Source: Bradyrhizobium sp. dw_78 (GTDB lineage Bacteria; Pseudomonadota; Alphaproteobacteria; Rhizobiales; Xanthobacteraceae). From it: DNA of 64,000 nucleotides. The stretch is from contig NZ_JAAVUS010000002.1 in assembly GCF_018449525.1 (NCBI RefSeq), positions 665,172-729,171 on the forward strand. Direction: 5' to 3'. The notes under the pieces were generated by a model. It did not search any database, was not told the DNA's origin, and saw only the letters and a program-made list of their open reading frames with translations. Shown piece by piece: positions 26,286 to 33,910 of this stretch (within the stretch, counting starts at the first letter, position 1; every line of letters starts with the position of its first letter). The translations under genes were made by a program, and so were the position numbers.

Positions 26286-27833
26286 TTATTCTGCGGCTTG
26301 TGCGGCATAGTCTGCGATTCCGGTTTCATCGCGGCCCGATTCCCCAGCCCTGAAGAGCGGCGTGAGCACAACCGCTACCGCCAAATTGAGGACGAACGAC
26401 GCGAAGGCGATGTAACAGGGGATGGTGATACCGAAGATGTGCAAGGGATAAACGCTTGCGGTGAACCCAAGCGACGCCACCATCCAGGTTCCGGAAATCA
26501 TTCCGACCAGCCAGCCGACAAGCAGTCCCCGCCCCGTCAGCCAGCGCCGCACGAACAGGCTCATCGCAACTGCCGGGAACGTCTGGATAACCCAGATGCC
26601 ACCGAGCAATTGAAACTGGATGACGTATTGAAGGGGGATGGCAACGACAAAGATGAGAGCCGCGGCCACCATCAGCAGCGCGAACACCTTGGCGATGGAT
26701 GCCTCTTTCTGCTCCCTGGCTTCGGCGGTGCCGGAATGGACGAACTCGCCCCATATATCGCGGGTGATGATGTTGGCCGAACCGATCGCCATCACCGATG
26801 CCGGAACCAGCGCCCCGATGGCGATTGCTGCAAAAGCGACGCCGACAAACCAATCCGGAAAATATTTTACGAACAGCGCGAGAAGCGCGTAGCTCGGACC
26901 ATACTGCTTGAAGCCATCCGCGAATGCCGGATCGGTGCCCACGCCCGCCGCCACCGCGGCAAATCCGAAAATCGACAGGAACCAAAGAAGGATATTAAAG
27001 ACCGGCTGGACGATGGAATTTTGCTCGATCACCCGCCCGCTGGCCGAACTCAACAGACCGGTGACGGCGTGCGGATAGAGGAACAAGGCAAAGGCCGAAC
27101 CAAGCGCCAGACTTGAGAATGAACTGAACGAACCCCAATTCTCCGCCGTCGGCGCCGCCAGCAAAATGTTCTGCGGCGGGATCTTGGCGAATATTGCCCC
27201 ATAGCCGCCAAGCTGGCCGGGGATGACGATGATCGCGACGATAACGGTCGCAAAAATCAGAACCCCCTTGAGAATAGCGATGAAGGCCGAAGCCCGCAGG
27301 CCGCTCATGGCGCTGAATCCGGCCAGCAGGACAAAAGAGATGATCAACGGGAGGTACGTCAACCAGCCGCTGCCGACGAAGCCTACCGCACCGAACACAA
27401 CCTGCGTGCCGACGAGTTGCAGGGCGATGTAAGGCATGGTCGCGAGAATGCCCGTTACACCCACCGCCAACGCCAGCCAGCGATTGCCGAACCGGCCACG
27501 CACATATTCGGACGCCGTGACATAGCCGTGACGGTGCGCGACCTCCCATAGCCGCGGGAAGATCAGAAACAGAAGCGGAAAGGCGATCGTCGCGTATGCA
27601 ACACCGAAGAATCCGAGCGCACCGACCCCGAACACCAGCGCCGGAACCGCAATGAACGTGTAGGCGGTATAAAGATCGCCCCCCATCAGAAACCACGACA
27701 GCACGATACCAAACCGCCGCCCCGCCAAGCCCCATTCGTTGAGCTTGCTGAGATCAGAGCGCTTCCAGCTTGAGGCCAGAAAGCCGATAACGATGGCAAT
27801 AACGAACAAACTGGAAAAGACAGCCATAACCAT
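26286..27833 (-). CDS. Sodium:solute symporter (monocarboxylate, MctP/YhjB-like)
   Basis: The predicted protein has 515 residues from ATG 27833, chosen for the GGGGG tract about 7 nt upstream; longer open frames overlap the previous gene. About 13 hydrophobic segments and the motifs SKLNEWGLAGRRFG, WFLMGGDLYTAYTFIAVPA and SASGRVIEQNS fit the SSS family. In rhizobia a related permease (MctP) takes up lactate, pyruvate or other short monocarboxylates. The small DUF3311 gene precedes it, as is usual for this group, and the 2-oxoacid dehydrogenase genes follow at 10 bp, which supports a pyruvate-like substrate. Regulation by the FixK/FNR-type box at 28178 is plausible. Confidence 0.9.
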   Translation of the reverse strand: MVMAVFSSLFVIAIVIGFLASSWKRSDLSKLNEWGLAGRRFGIVLSWFLMGGDLYTAYTFIAVPALVFGVGALGFFGVAYATIAFPLLFLIFPRLWEVAHRHGYVTASEYVRGRFGNRWLALAVGVTGILATMPYIALQLVGTQVVFGAVGFVGSGWLTYLPLIISFVLLAGFSAMSGLRASAFIAILKGVLIFATVIVAIIVIPGQLGGYGAIFAKIPPQNILLAAPTAENWGSFSSFSSLALGSAFALFLYPHAVTGLLSSASGRVIEQNSIVQPVFNILLWFLSIFGFAAVAAGVGTDPAFADGFKQYGPSYALLALFVKYFPDWFVGVAFAAIAIGALVPASVMAIGSANIITRDIWGEFVHSGTAEAREQKEASIAKVFALLMVAAALIFVVAIPLQYVIQFQLLGGIWVIQTFPAVAMSLFVRRWLTGRGLLVGWLVGMISGTWMVASLGFTASVYPLHIFGITIPCYIAFASFVLNLAVAVVLTPLFRAGESGRDETGIADYAAQAAE

Positions 27834-27877
27834 GACAGAACCCCCTTCATGGCTCATCGTTGAGCCATCGCTTCGTG

Positions 27878-28105
27878 CTATCGGCGATAAACAATCCAGG
27901 TGAGAAACGCGGTCAGCGGAATCCAAAGCAGTAGGTACCAATAAAAAAACGGCACCCCATCGATTGCCGGATCACGAAAATTGAAAAATGACGGAATGAC
28001 CATCGCGATAAAGGGAACGATCAGTAACCACATCGACCGATGACTTGAAGATCTTGTCGTGGAGCTGGCTGTCGTGCGGCTAGCCGGACCATTGCTTGGC
28101 GACAT
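27878..28105 (-). CDS. DUF3311 small membrane protein
   Basis: The 75-residue protein has a Ser/Thr-rich start and two hydrophobic helices (WLLIVPFIAMVIPSFF and FFYWYLLLWIPLTAFLTWIV) joined by FRDPAIDGVP, the DUF3311 pattern. Such proteins typically precede SSS-family monocarboxylate symporters and may be accessory subunits, which is not proven. It starts the operon running down to E2 at 23040, with 44 bp between it and the symporter start. A FixK/FNR-type box lies 72 nt upstream of its start. Confidence 0.85.
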   Translation of the reverse strand: MSPSNGPASRTTASSTTRSSSHRSMWLLIVPFIAMVIPSFFNFRDPAIDGVPFFYWYLLLWIPLTAFLTWIVYRR

Positions 28106-28177
28106 AACTCACCTCTTCCTGTTCAAATTCGACTTATCGAATGCTGATGAAAAGTGACGCACCTGCATTCCGCAGCA

Positions 28178-28191
28178 TTGATCTAGATCAT
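28178..28191. promoter_or_regulatory. FixK/FNR-type box upstream of DUF3311-symporter-E1-E2 operon
   Basis: TTGATCTAGATCAT differs from TTGAT-N4-ATCAA only in the last base. It overlaps the 3' end of ackA and ends 72 nt upstream of the DUF3311 start on the minus strand, which suggests an independent promoter for that operon. Confidence 0.6.
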
Positions 28192-29409
28192 GATCTGGCC
28201 GTTCTGCGGCGCTTTGAAATTTTTGCCTCGCAACAAACTCCAGCTGTGACGTGCGATCATCAGATCTTCATCCGTGCGGATAACCCAGGCAGAGACAGCG
28301 CTTTCCGGCTTCGTGATGCATGGTCCGGCGGCGTCGTTGGCTACGCGGTCAATCTCAATACCGAGCCACGCCGCGTCTTCGCAAACACGGCGACGAATGG
28401 CCGCCGCGTTCTCGCCAATTCCTGCCGTGAAGATCAGCGCGTCGAGGCCGCCAAGGCATCCGACAAGCGCGCCCAGTTCACGACCAATCCGATAGACAAA
28501 TACGTCGATCGCCTCAGCCGCATGCGGGTCCTTGCTCGCAAGCAATTCACGCATGTCATCGCTGATTCCGGACATGCCGAGCAATCCGGAACTGTTGTAT
28601 AGCAACGTACTCACGGCATCCGGCGTCATGCCCTTTTGCTGCAGGAGATAAAGCACGACACCGGGATCGAGATTACCGCAGCGCCGCCCCATCGGCAGGC
28701 CGTCAAGAGCGGTAAAGCCGGTGGTGGTCGCCACGCTCTTTCGTTGCTTGATCGCGCACATGCTGGCGCCGCTGCCCAGATGACAGATGACAATCCTGCC
28801 TTCTGCGCGTTCAGCGCCGAGGAAATCAGGCAATACCGACGCGATATATTCATATGAGAGACCATGAAAGCCGTAGCGCCGCACGCCTTCTTCCGTGAGT
28901 GCGCGCGGCAGGGCGAACAGCGTCGCGACCTTCGGCTGGGTCTGATGAAAGGACGTATCGAAGCAGGCGAATTGCGGCAGCGTTGGATGCAGCCGCGCAA
29001 CCACTTCGATCGCCGCAATATGATGCGGCTGGTGAAGCGGCGCCAGCGGATTGAGTTCTGCCAGGTCAGCAATGACTTCGCGGTTCAGCAGGACCGGCGC
29101 CTTGTATCTGGTACCGCTGAGCGCCACGCGATGCCCGGCCGCGACCAGCCTGATGTCCTTGAACTGACGTTCGAACCATCGCAACAGCACGCCAAGCGCG
29201 TCCTCATGCGTTGTCGCACTGGACAAGGTTTCACGGATGAGCGACTCGCCATCCGGCCCCTTGGCGGTAAAGTGGACCTGATGACCCAGTCCGTCCATGC
29301 CGCCCGAACAGATCAGGCTTTGCGAGACGGGCCATGTTCCGGCGAGAAAAAGCGAAAATTTGATACTTGATGAACCTGCGTTGAGGACAAGAATTGCGTC
29401 GTCTGCCAT
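28183..29409 (-). CDS. ackA: Acetate kinase
   Basis: This 408-residue protein has the acetate kinase signatures: VLNAGSSSIKFSLF (residues 7-20), the GHRVALSG segment, HGLSYEYIASVLPDF and the GSGASMCAIK nucleotide loop, then DALIFTAGIGENAAAIRRRV near the end. It converts acetyl phosphate and ADP to acetate and ATP, or the reverse. No phosphotransacetylase or phosphoketolase gene lies in the window, so the acetyl phosphate source is elsewhere. A perfect FixK/FNR-type box lies 57 nt upstream. With nifJ nearby, ATP formation from pyruvate at low oxygen is a reasonable role. Confidence 0.95.
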   Translation of the reverse strand: MADDAILVLNAGSSSIKFSLFLAGTWPVSQSLICSGGMDGLGHQVHFTAKGPDGESLIRETLSSATTHEDALGVLLRWFERQFKDIRLVAAGHRVALSGTRYKAPVLLNREVIADLAELNPLAPLHQPHHIAAIEVVARLHPTLPQFACFDTSFHQTQPKVATLFALPRALTEEGVRRYGFHGLSYEYIASVLPDFLGAERAEGRIVICHLGSGASMCAIKQRKSVATTTGFTALDGLPMGRRCGNLDPGVVLYLLQQKGMTPDAVSTLLYNSSGLLGMSGISDDMRELLASKDPHAAEAIDVFVYRIGRELGALVGCLGGLDALIFTAGIGENAAAIRRRVCEDAAWLGIEIDRVANDAAGPCITKPESAVSAWVIRTDEDLMIARHSWSLLRGKNFKAPQNGQIMI

Positions 29410-29773
29410 GCCTGCTCATCCGATTGACGAAGTATTGTCAACTTTCAGAAATCGGCTGGCGCCATCTTGATTTGGATCAATCACGCTCGCGCCGGGGGTC
29501 CATATCAAGCGCTATGCTTTTGCACACCGGTCAAATTTGGCGAATTGCCGTTGCGAATTTTATTTCGCTTACCGGCGTCTGCTCGTTGTCCGCAACTCGG
29601 TCCGTTGCCGCGTCCGGCTCACCGACCGTCGCCACCGCACCACTCGATCGCCTGGTTGCGGCGATGGCTCCGTATCCCGATCCGCTGATCCTCCGAGGAG
29701 ACGTAAAATTGACTTGCCCCGGAACATCTCATTCCTCTGGCGGAATGGCATTACGGGTCTGAAGGAGAACATC
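29410..29773. other. 364-bp divergent region between ackA and the cytochrome c gene
   Basis: It contains the FixK/FNR-type box at 29467 and, in the ackA leader, the inverted repeat TTGAC-N8-GTCAA (29424-29441). Overlapping open frames on the plus strand show no recognisable protein, so I regard the rest as non-coding. Confidence 0.45.
29467..29480. promoter_or_regulatory. FixK/FNR-type box upstream of ackA
   Basis: TTGATTTGGATCAA is a perfect TTGAT-N4-ATCAA match, 57 nt upstream of the ackA start (minus strand). The plus-strand cytochrome c gene begins about 290 nt away, so ackA is the more likely target. Confidence 0.75.
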
Positions 29774-30439
29774 ATGCGCGCGCTATTCTTTGCATGTCTG
29801 GCAATTGCCTCATATTCCACGCTTGCCGCCGCGCGGGCCCAGCAAGCCGACAGCGCCTCGGACGACGTGCAAAACGGCCATCACTTGGCTGCGATCATTT
29901 GTTCGAACTGTCATGTCGCCGGCCCCGATCAATTGGTCGACCCCATTCTGCGGCCGCCGGCGCCCTCCTTTGAATCCATTGCCCGGCGCGGCACCACCAA
30001 CGCCGATACGCTGGAGAAGTTCTTGACCACGACGCACAGCGACATCAGCAACTCCGCCGGCATGCCGAATCCTGAACTGCTCGATTTTCAAGTAAGGCAG
30101 GTCGTGGCGTATCTTTTGAGCCTGCGCCAGCCATCTGCGGCTTCGCCCAGCGAAGCCAAGCCGCAGGCCGCCCCGGAAGGATCATGCCGCGGAGAAATCA
30201 CGCGCCTGGAATCGGCGCTGAACCAGGCGCGCGCGAGCGGGAAGAGCTTTGGAAACGCGCCCGAATCGTCCGCCGCACGGCTCCACCGTCAACCCACTCC
30301 CAGATCCGTGGAGCAGGCAACGAGACAGGCCGAAAAAGCGGTCGAAACAGCGCTCAAGCTTGCTCGAAAATTGGAGTCACAGGGCCTGGACGCCGAATGC
30401 GCCGCCATGCTCGAGAAAGTTCAACTGTCGCTTGACTAG
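29774..30439 (+). CDS. Exported c-type cytochrome with helical C-terminal extension
   Basis: From ATG 29774 (AAGGAG 6 nt upstream) the product has 221 residues. It has a signal peptide (MRALFFACLAIASYSTLAAARA) and a class I cytochrome c domain with the haem motif CSNCH near residue 40 and a probable axial Met in AGMPNPEL. A C-terminal tail after about residue 120 is Ala/Glu/Arg-rich and likely helical (QATRQAEKAVETALKLARK). The tail is unusual for a small cytochrome c. Such a protein would carry electrons in the periplasm, perhaps to a high-affinity oxidase, but no oxidase gene is adjacent. The start rejects a longer frame that extends to 29537. Confidence 0.8.
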   Translation: MRALFFACLAIASYSTLAAARAQQADSASDDVQNGHHLAAIICSNCHVAGPDQLVDPILRPPAPSFESIARRGTTNADTLEKFLTTTHSDISNSAGMPNPELLDFQVRQVVAYLLSLRQPSAASPSEAKPQAAPEGSCRGEITRLESALNQARASGKSFGNAPESSAARLHRQPTPRSVEQATRQAEKAVETALKLARKLESQGLDAECAAMLEKVQLSLD

Positions 30440-30772
30440 CACCGGCCGTCGCGATCCGCGGCTATATGGGAGGCGGTAGCATTGCTGGCACGCCTGGCAG
30501 TCGGATTCTCCGACTATTTCAGATATAATCTGATTGAAATTCTAATTGAAATATTGGCAGGCACTGCAATTGCCTACTGGCCACAAGCTGGATTGCTGAC
30601 CTCCACCATCGGCTCACGCGATTGTGCAGACCGTCCTTGAGCAAGATCAAGGCTCCGCCTCCTCGACCGGCATTCATCGACCATATCGTGTCCACCGATC
30701 TTCCGATCAGGTCGCCTCCCGACAGGTGAAATGGGCGACAACCCGCTTAGATAAATTAACAAGGATTGAACC
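30440..30772. other. 333-bp upstream region of the aldo/keto reductase gene
   Basis: It holds an A/T-rich stretch with the palindrome CAGATATAATCTG (30520-30532) followed by two ATTGAAAT direct copies, and the FixK/FNR-type box at 30637. No plausible small gene was seen. Confidence 0.45.
30637..30650. promoter_or_regulatory. FixK/FNR-type box upstream of the aldo/keto reductase gene
   Basis: TTGAGCAAGATCAA has one change from TTGAT-N4-ATCAA. It ends 122 nt before the start at 30773, so a longer leader would be needed than for the other boxes. Confidence 0.6.
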
Positions 30773-31783
30773 ATGCCAAATGTCGCGCTCGAAACGACGA
30801 CCATCGCCGGCACCACCCTCACGCCCTCGCGCGTCGCGCTGGGAACATGGGCTATCGGCGGATGGATGTGGGGCGGAAGCGACGATCAGGAATCGATCCG
30901 GACCATTCAGAGCGCGGTCGATCGGGGCGTTACCCTCATCGATACCGCACCGGTCTACGGTTTTGGCCATTCGGAGGAAATTGTCGGCAAGGCGCTGGCG
31001 GAAAATGGACAACGCAAGAATGTCCTGATTGCCACCAAGGTCGGTCTCGACTGGCGCGACGGAGCGCCGTTCCGGAACGCGAGCAAGGCACGGATCCAGA
31101 AGGAGATCGAGGATTCGCTGCGCCGGCTGCGCACCGATGTCATCGATCTTTATCAGGTGCATTGGCCCGATCCAGGCACGCCCATTGAGGAAACGGCACA
31201 GGCGCTCGCGGAATTGTACCGGGCGGGCAAGATCCGGGCGATCGGTGTCAGCAATTTCAGTCCTGCGCAAATGGAACAGTTTCGATCCGTCGCGCCACTG
31301 CACACCGTGCAACCGCCGCATAATCTGTTCGAACGTGAAGCCGAGAAGGACGTCCTGCCTTATTGCCGCGAGAAGAATATCACAACGCTTGCCTATGGCT
31401 CGCTGTGCCGCGGCTTGCTGGCCGGACGCATCAAGGCCGACGCGAAATTCACCGGCGACGATCTACGCCGCAACGATCCCAAGTTCCGCGCCCCACGCTT
31501 GCAACAATATCTTCAGGCGGTCGAGCGGCTCGACGCCTTCGCGCGCGAAAGATATGGCAAGCGCGTCATCCATCTGGCGGTGCGCTGGGTGCTCGATCAG
31601 CAGCCGCTCAGTATCGCGCTCTGGGGCGCCCGGCATCCCGGTCAACTCGATCCGATCACGGACGTGATGGGCTGGAAGCTCGACGGCACCGCGTTGAAGG
31701 AGATCGACGGCATCCTCTCCGATTGCATCCGGGATCCCGTCGGGCCCGAATTCATGGCACCTCCTACACGTACCGCCGCTTGA
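30773..31783 (+). CDS. Aldo/keto reductase
   Basis: The 336-residue protein has the AKR barrel. It contains LGTWAIGGWMWGGSDDQESI, the catalytic Asp and Tyr in IDTAPVYGFGHSEEIVGKAL, Lys in VLIATKVGLDW and the region RAIGVSNFSPAQMEQF. NADPH-dependent reduction of aldehydes or sugars is the family reaction; closer types include the YajO/Tas-like and D-threo-aldose groups. AAGGA precedes the start by 7 nt. It is transcribed alone, with the convergent SDR gene downstream. Physiological substrate unknown; detoxification of fermentation aldehydes is a guess based on location. Confidence 0.9.
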   Translation: MPNVALETTTIAGTTLTPSRVALGTWAIGGWMWGGSDDQESIRTIQSAVDRGVTLIDTAPVYGFGHSEEIVGKALAENGQRKNVLIATKVGLDWRDGAPFRNASKARIQKEIEDSLRRLRTDVIDLYQVHWPDPGTPIEETAQALAELYRAGKIRAIGVSNFSPAQMEQFRSVAPLHTVQPPHNLFEREAEKDVLPYCREKNITTLAYGSLCRGLLAGRIKADAKFTGDDLRRNDPKFRAPRLQQYLQAVERLDAFARERYGKRVIHLAVRWVLDQQPLSIALWGARHPGQLDPITDVMGWKLDGTALKEIDGILSDCIRDPVGPEFMAPPTRTAA

Positions 31784-31833
31784 AGCCGCGCGCCGGACCA
31801 AGTCTGGCCCGCGAGTGATAGCGCCATTTACAC

Positions 31834-31865
31834 AAAAAAGACGAGCACCGGATCCGGTGCTCGTC
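31834..31865 (-). terminator. Rho-independent terminator of the SDR gene
   Basis: A perfect 26-bp palindrome (31840-31865, core CACCGGATCCGGTG) is followed on the minus strand by six T residues (the AAAAAA at 31834-31839 on the plus strand). It lies 75 bp after the SDR gene end on the minus strand; on the plus strand no T-run follows. Confidence 0.8.
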
Positions 31866-31876
31866 CAGCCGCTACG

Positions 31877-31916
31877 CAAGTCTCGTCCGCCTGGACCAAG
31901 TCTCGTCCGCCTGGAC
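31877..31916. repeat. Tandem repeat, two 20-bp units
   Basis: The unit CAAGTCTCGTCCGCCTGGAC occurs twice head to tail with no interruption, between the terminator and the end of the SDR gene. It looks like a recent slippage duplication with no coding role. Confidence 0.8.
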
Positions 31917-31940
31917 CGAGGCTGCCGCGCCGGCAATGCG

Positions 31941-32795
31941 TCAAGCCGCAGGGTAATCCGCACCCAGACTCGTCGGCTTCCAACGATCGACCTCCTGAAG
32001 CATCGACCTCAACTGGCTTTCGACGTTGTCAAAACCAGCGCGCCCCAGCACCAAATGGAGCGGAGGCGCTGATGACTGCACCGCCTCGATCACGGCCTCG
32101 GCGGCCCGCGCGGGATCGCCTGCCTGCTTGCCGCTATATCCCGCCGTTTCGCGGCGGCGCGCACCCGCGGTCTGCTCGTAATCGCCGATGAACTTGGCCG
32201 ACTGCTTCAGGGAGCGTCCGGCCCAATCGGTCCGGAACGGACCTGGCTCGACGATCAACACACGAATCCCCAGCGGCTCTACTTCCTTAGCGAGAGATTG
32301 CGACAGGCCTTCAACGGCGAATTTCGTCGCGGCATAATAACCCGAGCCGGGAAAGCCGACGATCCCGCCGACGGACGCGACGTTGACGATGGATCCGTGC
32401 CGTCGAGCCCGCATTCCCGGAAGAACCGCCCGGACCATCGCGGCGAGACCGAAGAAATTCGTCTCGAACATGTCACGGACGTCTTTCTCCTCACCCTCCT
32501 CCACGGCCGCCAGATAGCCGTAGCCGGCATTATTGACCAGCACATCAATGCGGCCGAACACCCGTTCGGCCTCACTGACGGCATGTTTGATCTGATCGGC
32601 GTTTGTGACATCAAGCGCAAGCGCGATCGCCTTGCCTTCATGCCCGGCGACAATGTCATCAAGCTTCTTCGGATCGCGCGCCGTCGCCACCAAGCGAAAC
32701 CCGTGCGCCAGCGCCGCGCGGGCAAATTCACGGCCGAATCCGGTCGAACAACCGGTAATGAACCATACAGGGGCGTCAACTTTGCTCTTTGCCAT
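31941..32795 (-). CDS. Short-chain dehydrogenase/reductase
   Basis: The 284-residue SDR starts at ATG 32795 with AAGGAG 7 nt upstream; a GTG two codons earlier is too close to that site. It has the cofactor motif TGCSTGFG, NNAG, Ser in VNVASVGG and the intact catalytic Tyr and Lys in YYAATKF. The GCSTGFGREFARAAL start fits the 'oxidoreductase, SDR family' group often annotated in Bradyrhizobium. NADP(H)-dependent reduction is likely; the substrate is unknown. It is the last gene on the minus strand before the nitroreductase and is followed by a strong terminator. Confidence 0.88.
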   Translation of the reverse strand: MAKSKVDAPVWFITGCSTGFGREFARAALAHGFRLVATARDPKKLDDIVAGHEGKAIALALDVTNADQIKHAVSEAERVFGRIDVLVNNAGYGYLAAVEEGEEKDVRDMFETNFFGLAAMVRAVLPGMRARRHGSIVNVASVGGIVGFPGSGYYAATKFAVEGLSQSLAKEVEPLGIRVLIVEPGPFRTDWAGRSLKQSAKFIGDYEQTAGARRRETAGYSGKQAGDPARAAEAVIEAVQSSAPPLHLVLGRAGFDNVESQLRSMLQEVDRWKPTSLGADYPAA

Positions 32796-32887
32796 AATCA
32801 CTCTCCTTTTTGACCCAGCTCACCGATCACTAGAAACGCCTTGGATGCCACCACAGTTGCTAAGTGCCTCCCGGAAGGAAACGATCT

Positions 32888-33436
32888 TCAACCGACCCAA
32901 CGAATCTCCGGCTCATTGCGAGAGACGGGATACGGCGCAGCCTTTGGATATCCGACGATGATCGGCGCTACCGGCACCCATGCGGCGGGAAGGTCGAGTT
33001 CATTTTTTCCGTCGGGCGTATTGAGAAAGCTCTGCGCAAAACCGATCCAGCAACTGCCAAGGCCCACGGCGTATGCGGCAAGCATGAGATTTTCAGCCGC
33101 CAGTGCGCAATCCTCGACGATCCAGGGCCCCTGCGCGCTGGCCGAGATCAAAATCAACGCCGGCGCGTGATAGAAGATGTGAAAATCCGGATCGATGAGA
33201 TGCGCGCGGAAGTGTTCGGGCTGCGGGGTTGCAAGCATATGCGACTTGGCCTTGCGTGAGATTCGGTCAAGCACGCCTTGATCGCGCACCACCGTGAAAG
33301 TCCAGGGTTGCTCGTTTGCAGCACTCGGCGCATGGACCGCCGCATCGATCAATGCACGGAGTGACTTCTCCTCCACCGCCTGCGCGGCATATTCGCGTAC
33401 CGCACGACGGCCGGTGATCGCCACATTGACATTCAT
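32888..33436 (-). CDS. Nitroreductase-family flavoprotein
   Basis: The 182-residue protein has the nitroreductase fold. RRAVREYAAQAVEEKSL is at the N terminus, HAPSAANEQPWTFTVV carries the FMN phosphate residues, and EDCALAAENLMLAAYAVGLGSCWIGF lies in the core. Members use FMN and NAD(P)H to reduce nitroaromatics, quinones or enones, as homodimers. The exact substrate is unknown. A perfect FixK/FNR-type box is 62 nt upstream, so expression at low oxygen is likely. It is followed in the same direction by the SDR gene after about 90 bp. Confidence 0.88.
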   Translation of the reverse strand: MNVNVAITGRRAVREYAAQAVEEKSLRALIDAAVHAPSAANEQPWTFTVVRDQGVLDRISRKAKSHMLATPQPEHFRAHLIDPDFHIFYHAPALILISASAQGPWIVEDCALAAENLMLAAYAVGLGSCWIGFAQSFLNTPDGKNELDLPAAWVPVAPIIVGYPKAAPYPVSRNEPEIRWVG

Positions 33437-33498
33437 TGATCCGCATCCCGTAGCTACAGTCGTAAAAGTCAGTTAGCTTCCGGAATGGCGATGCGTCG

Positions 33499-33512
33499 TT
33501 GATCCTGATCAA
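33499..33512. promoter_or_regulatory. FixK/FNR-type box upstream of the nitroreductase gene
   Basis: TTGATCCTGATCAA is a perfect TTGAT-N4-ATCAA match, 62 nt upstream of the nitroreductase start (minus strand). It is the last such box in the window. Confidence 0.75.
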
Positions 33513-33855
33513 AACTCCAAGCCATTGGCGAAATTTGATCTTCACTCAAATTATCCCGATAGCACTGCGCGGCACGCTGTCAGGTTGATCATGCCGGCCC
33601 GAAGAGATTCCGCCTGCGGCCCGGCCCACCGGTTCGCCGGATTTTGCGTCGAGCGCGATCAGTTTCCTGCTTGAAACCGATCCGGATCACGGATTCCCGC
33701 CGCGCCTCCGTCTGCCGGCGACGAGAGTGCATATTTTCTGGTCAATTGCTGCCTTCTTAATTTTTGCGATCGATATCGCCAGCCTAATTCAATCACTTAT
33801 CGCGGGTTTTCGACCTTGGATCCGCTCTCATGCTGGCTTTATTGTAAGCTTTTAA

Positions 33856-33876
33856 ACCTTTGAAAGGAAGCTAATA
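33856..33876 (+). promoter_or_regulatory. Candidate operator, CCTTTGAAAGGAAGCTAAT
   Basis: The 11-bp palindrome CCTTTGAAAGG is joined to AAGCTAAT. The same arrangement occurs, inverted, at 39129-39149 in front of the ThDP gene, in the same orientation relative to that gene. Here it ends 34 nt before the binding-protein start at 33911. The regulator is unknown; a MarR-family gene lies at 52739. Confidence 0.4.
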
Positions 33877-33910
33877 TAGTTATGGATGTAGCAGGAAGGG
33901 CTGAGCCAAG

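Larger units (their letters stand above)
33437..33910. other. 474-bp region between the two halves of the window
   Basis: It holds the start regions of the nitroreductase gene (minus) and a binding-protein gene (plus). Seen in it are GTTAGCTTCCGG (33472-33483), the FixK/FNR-type box at 33499 and the element at 33856. The middle part (33520-33840) shows no gene that I can support. Confidence 0.5.
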
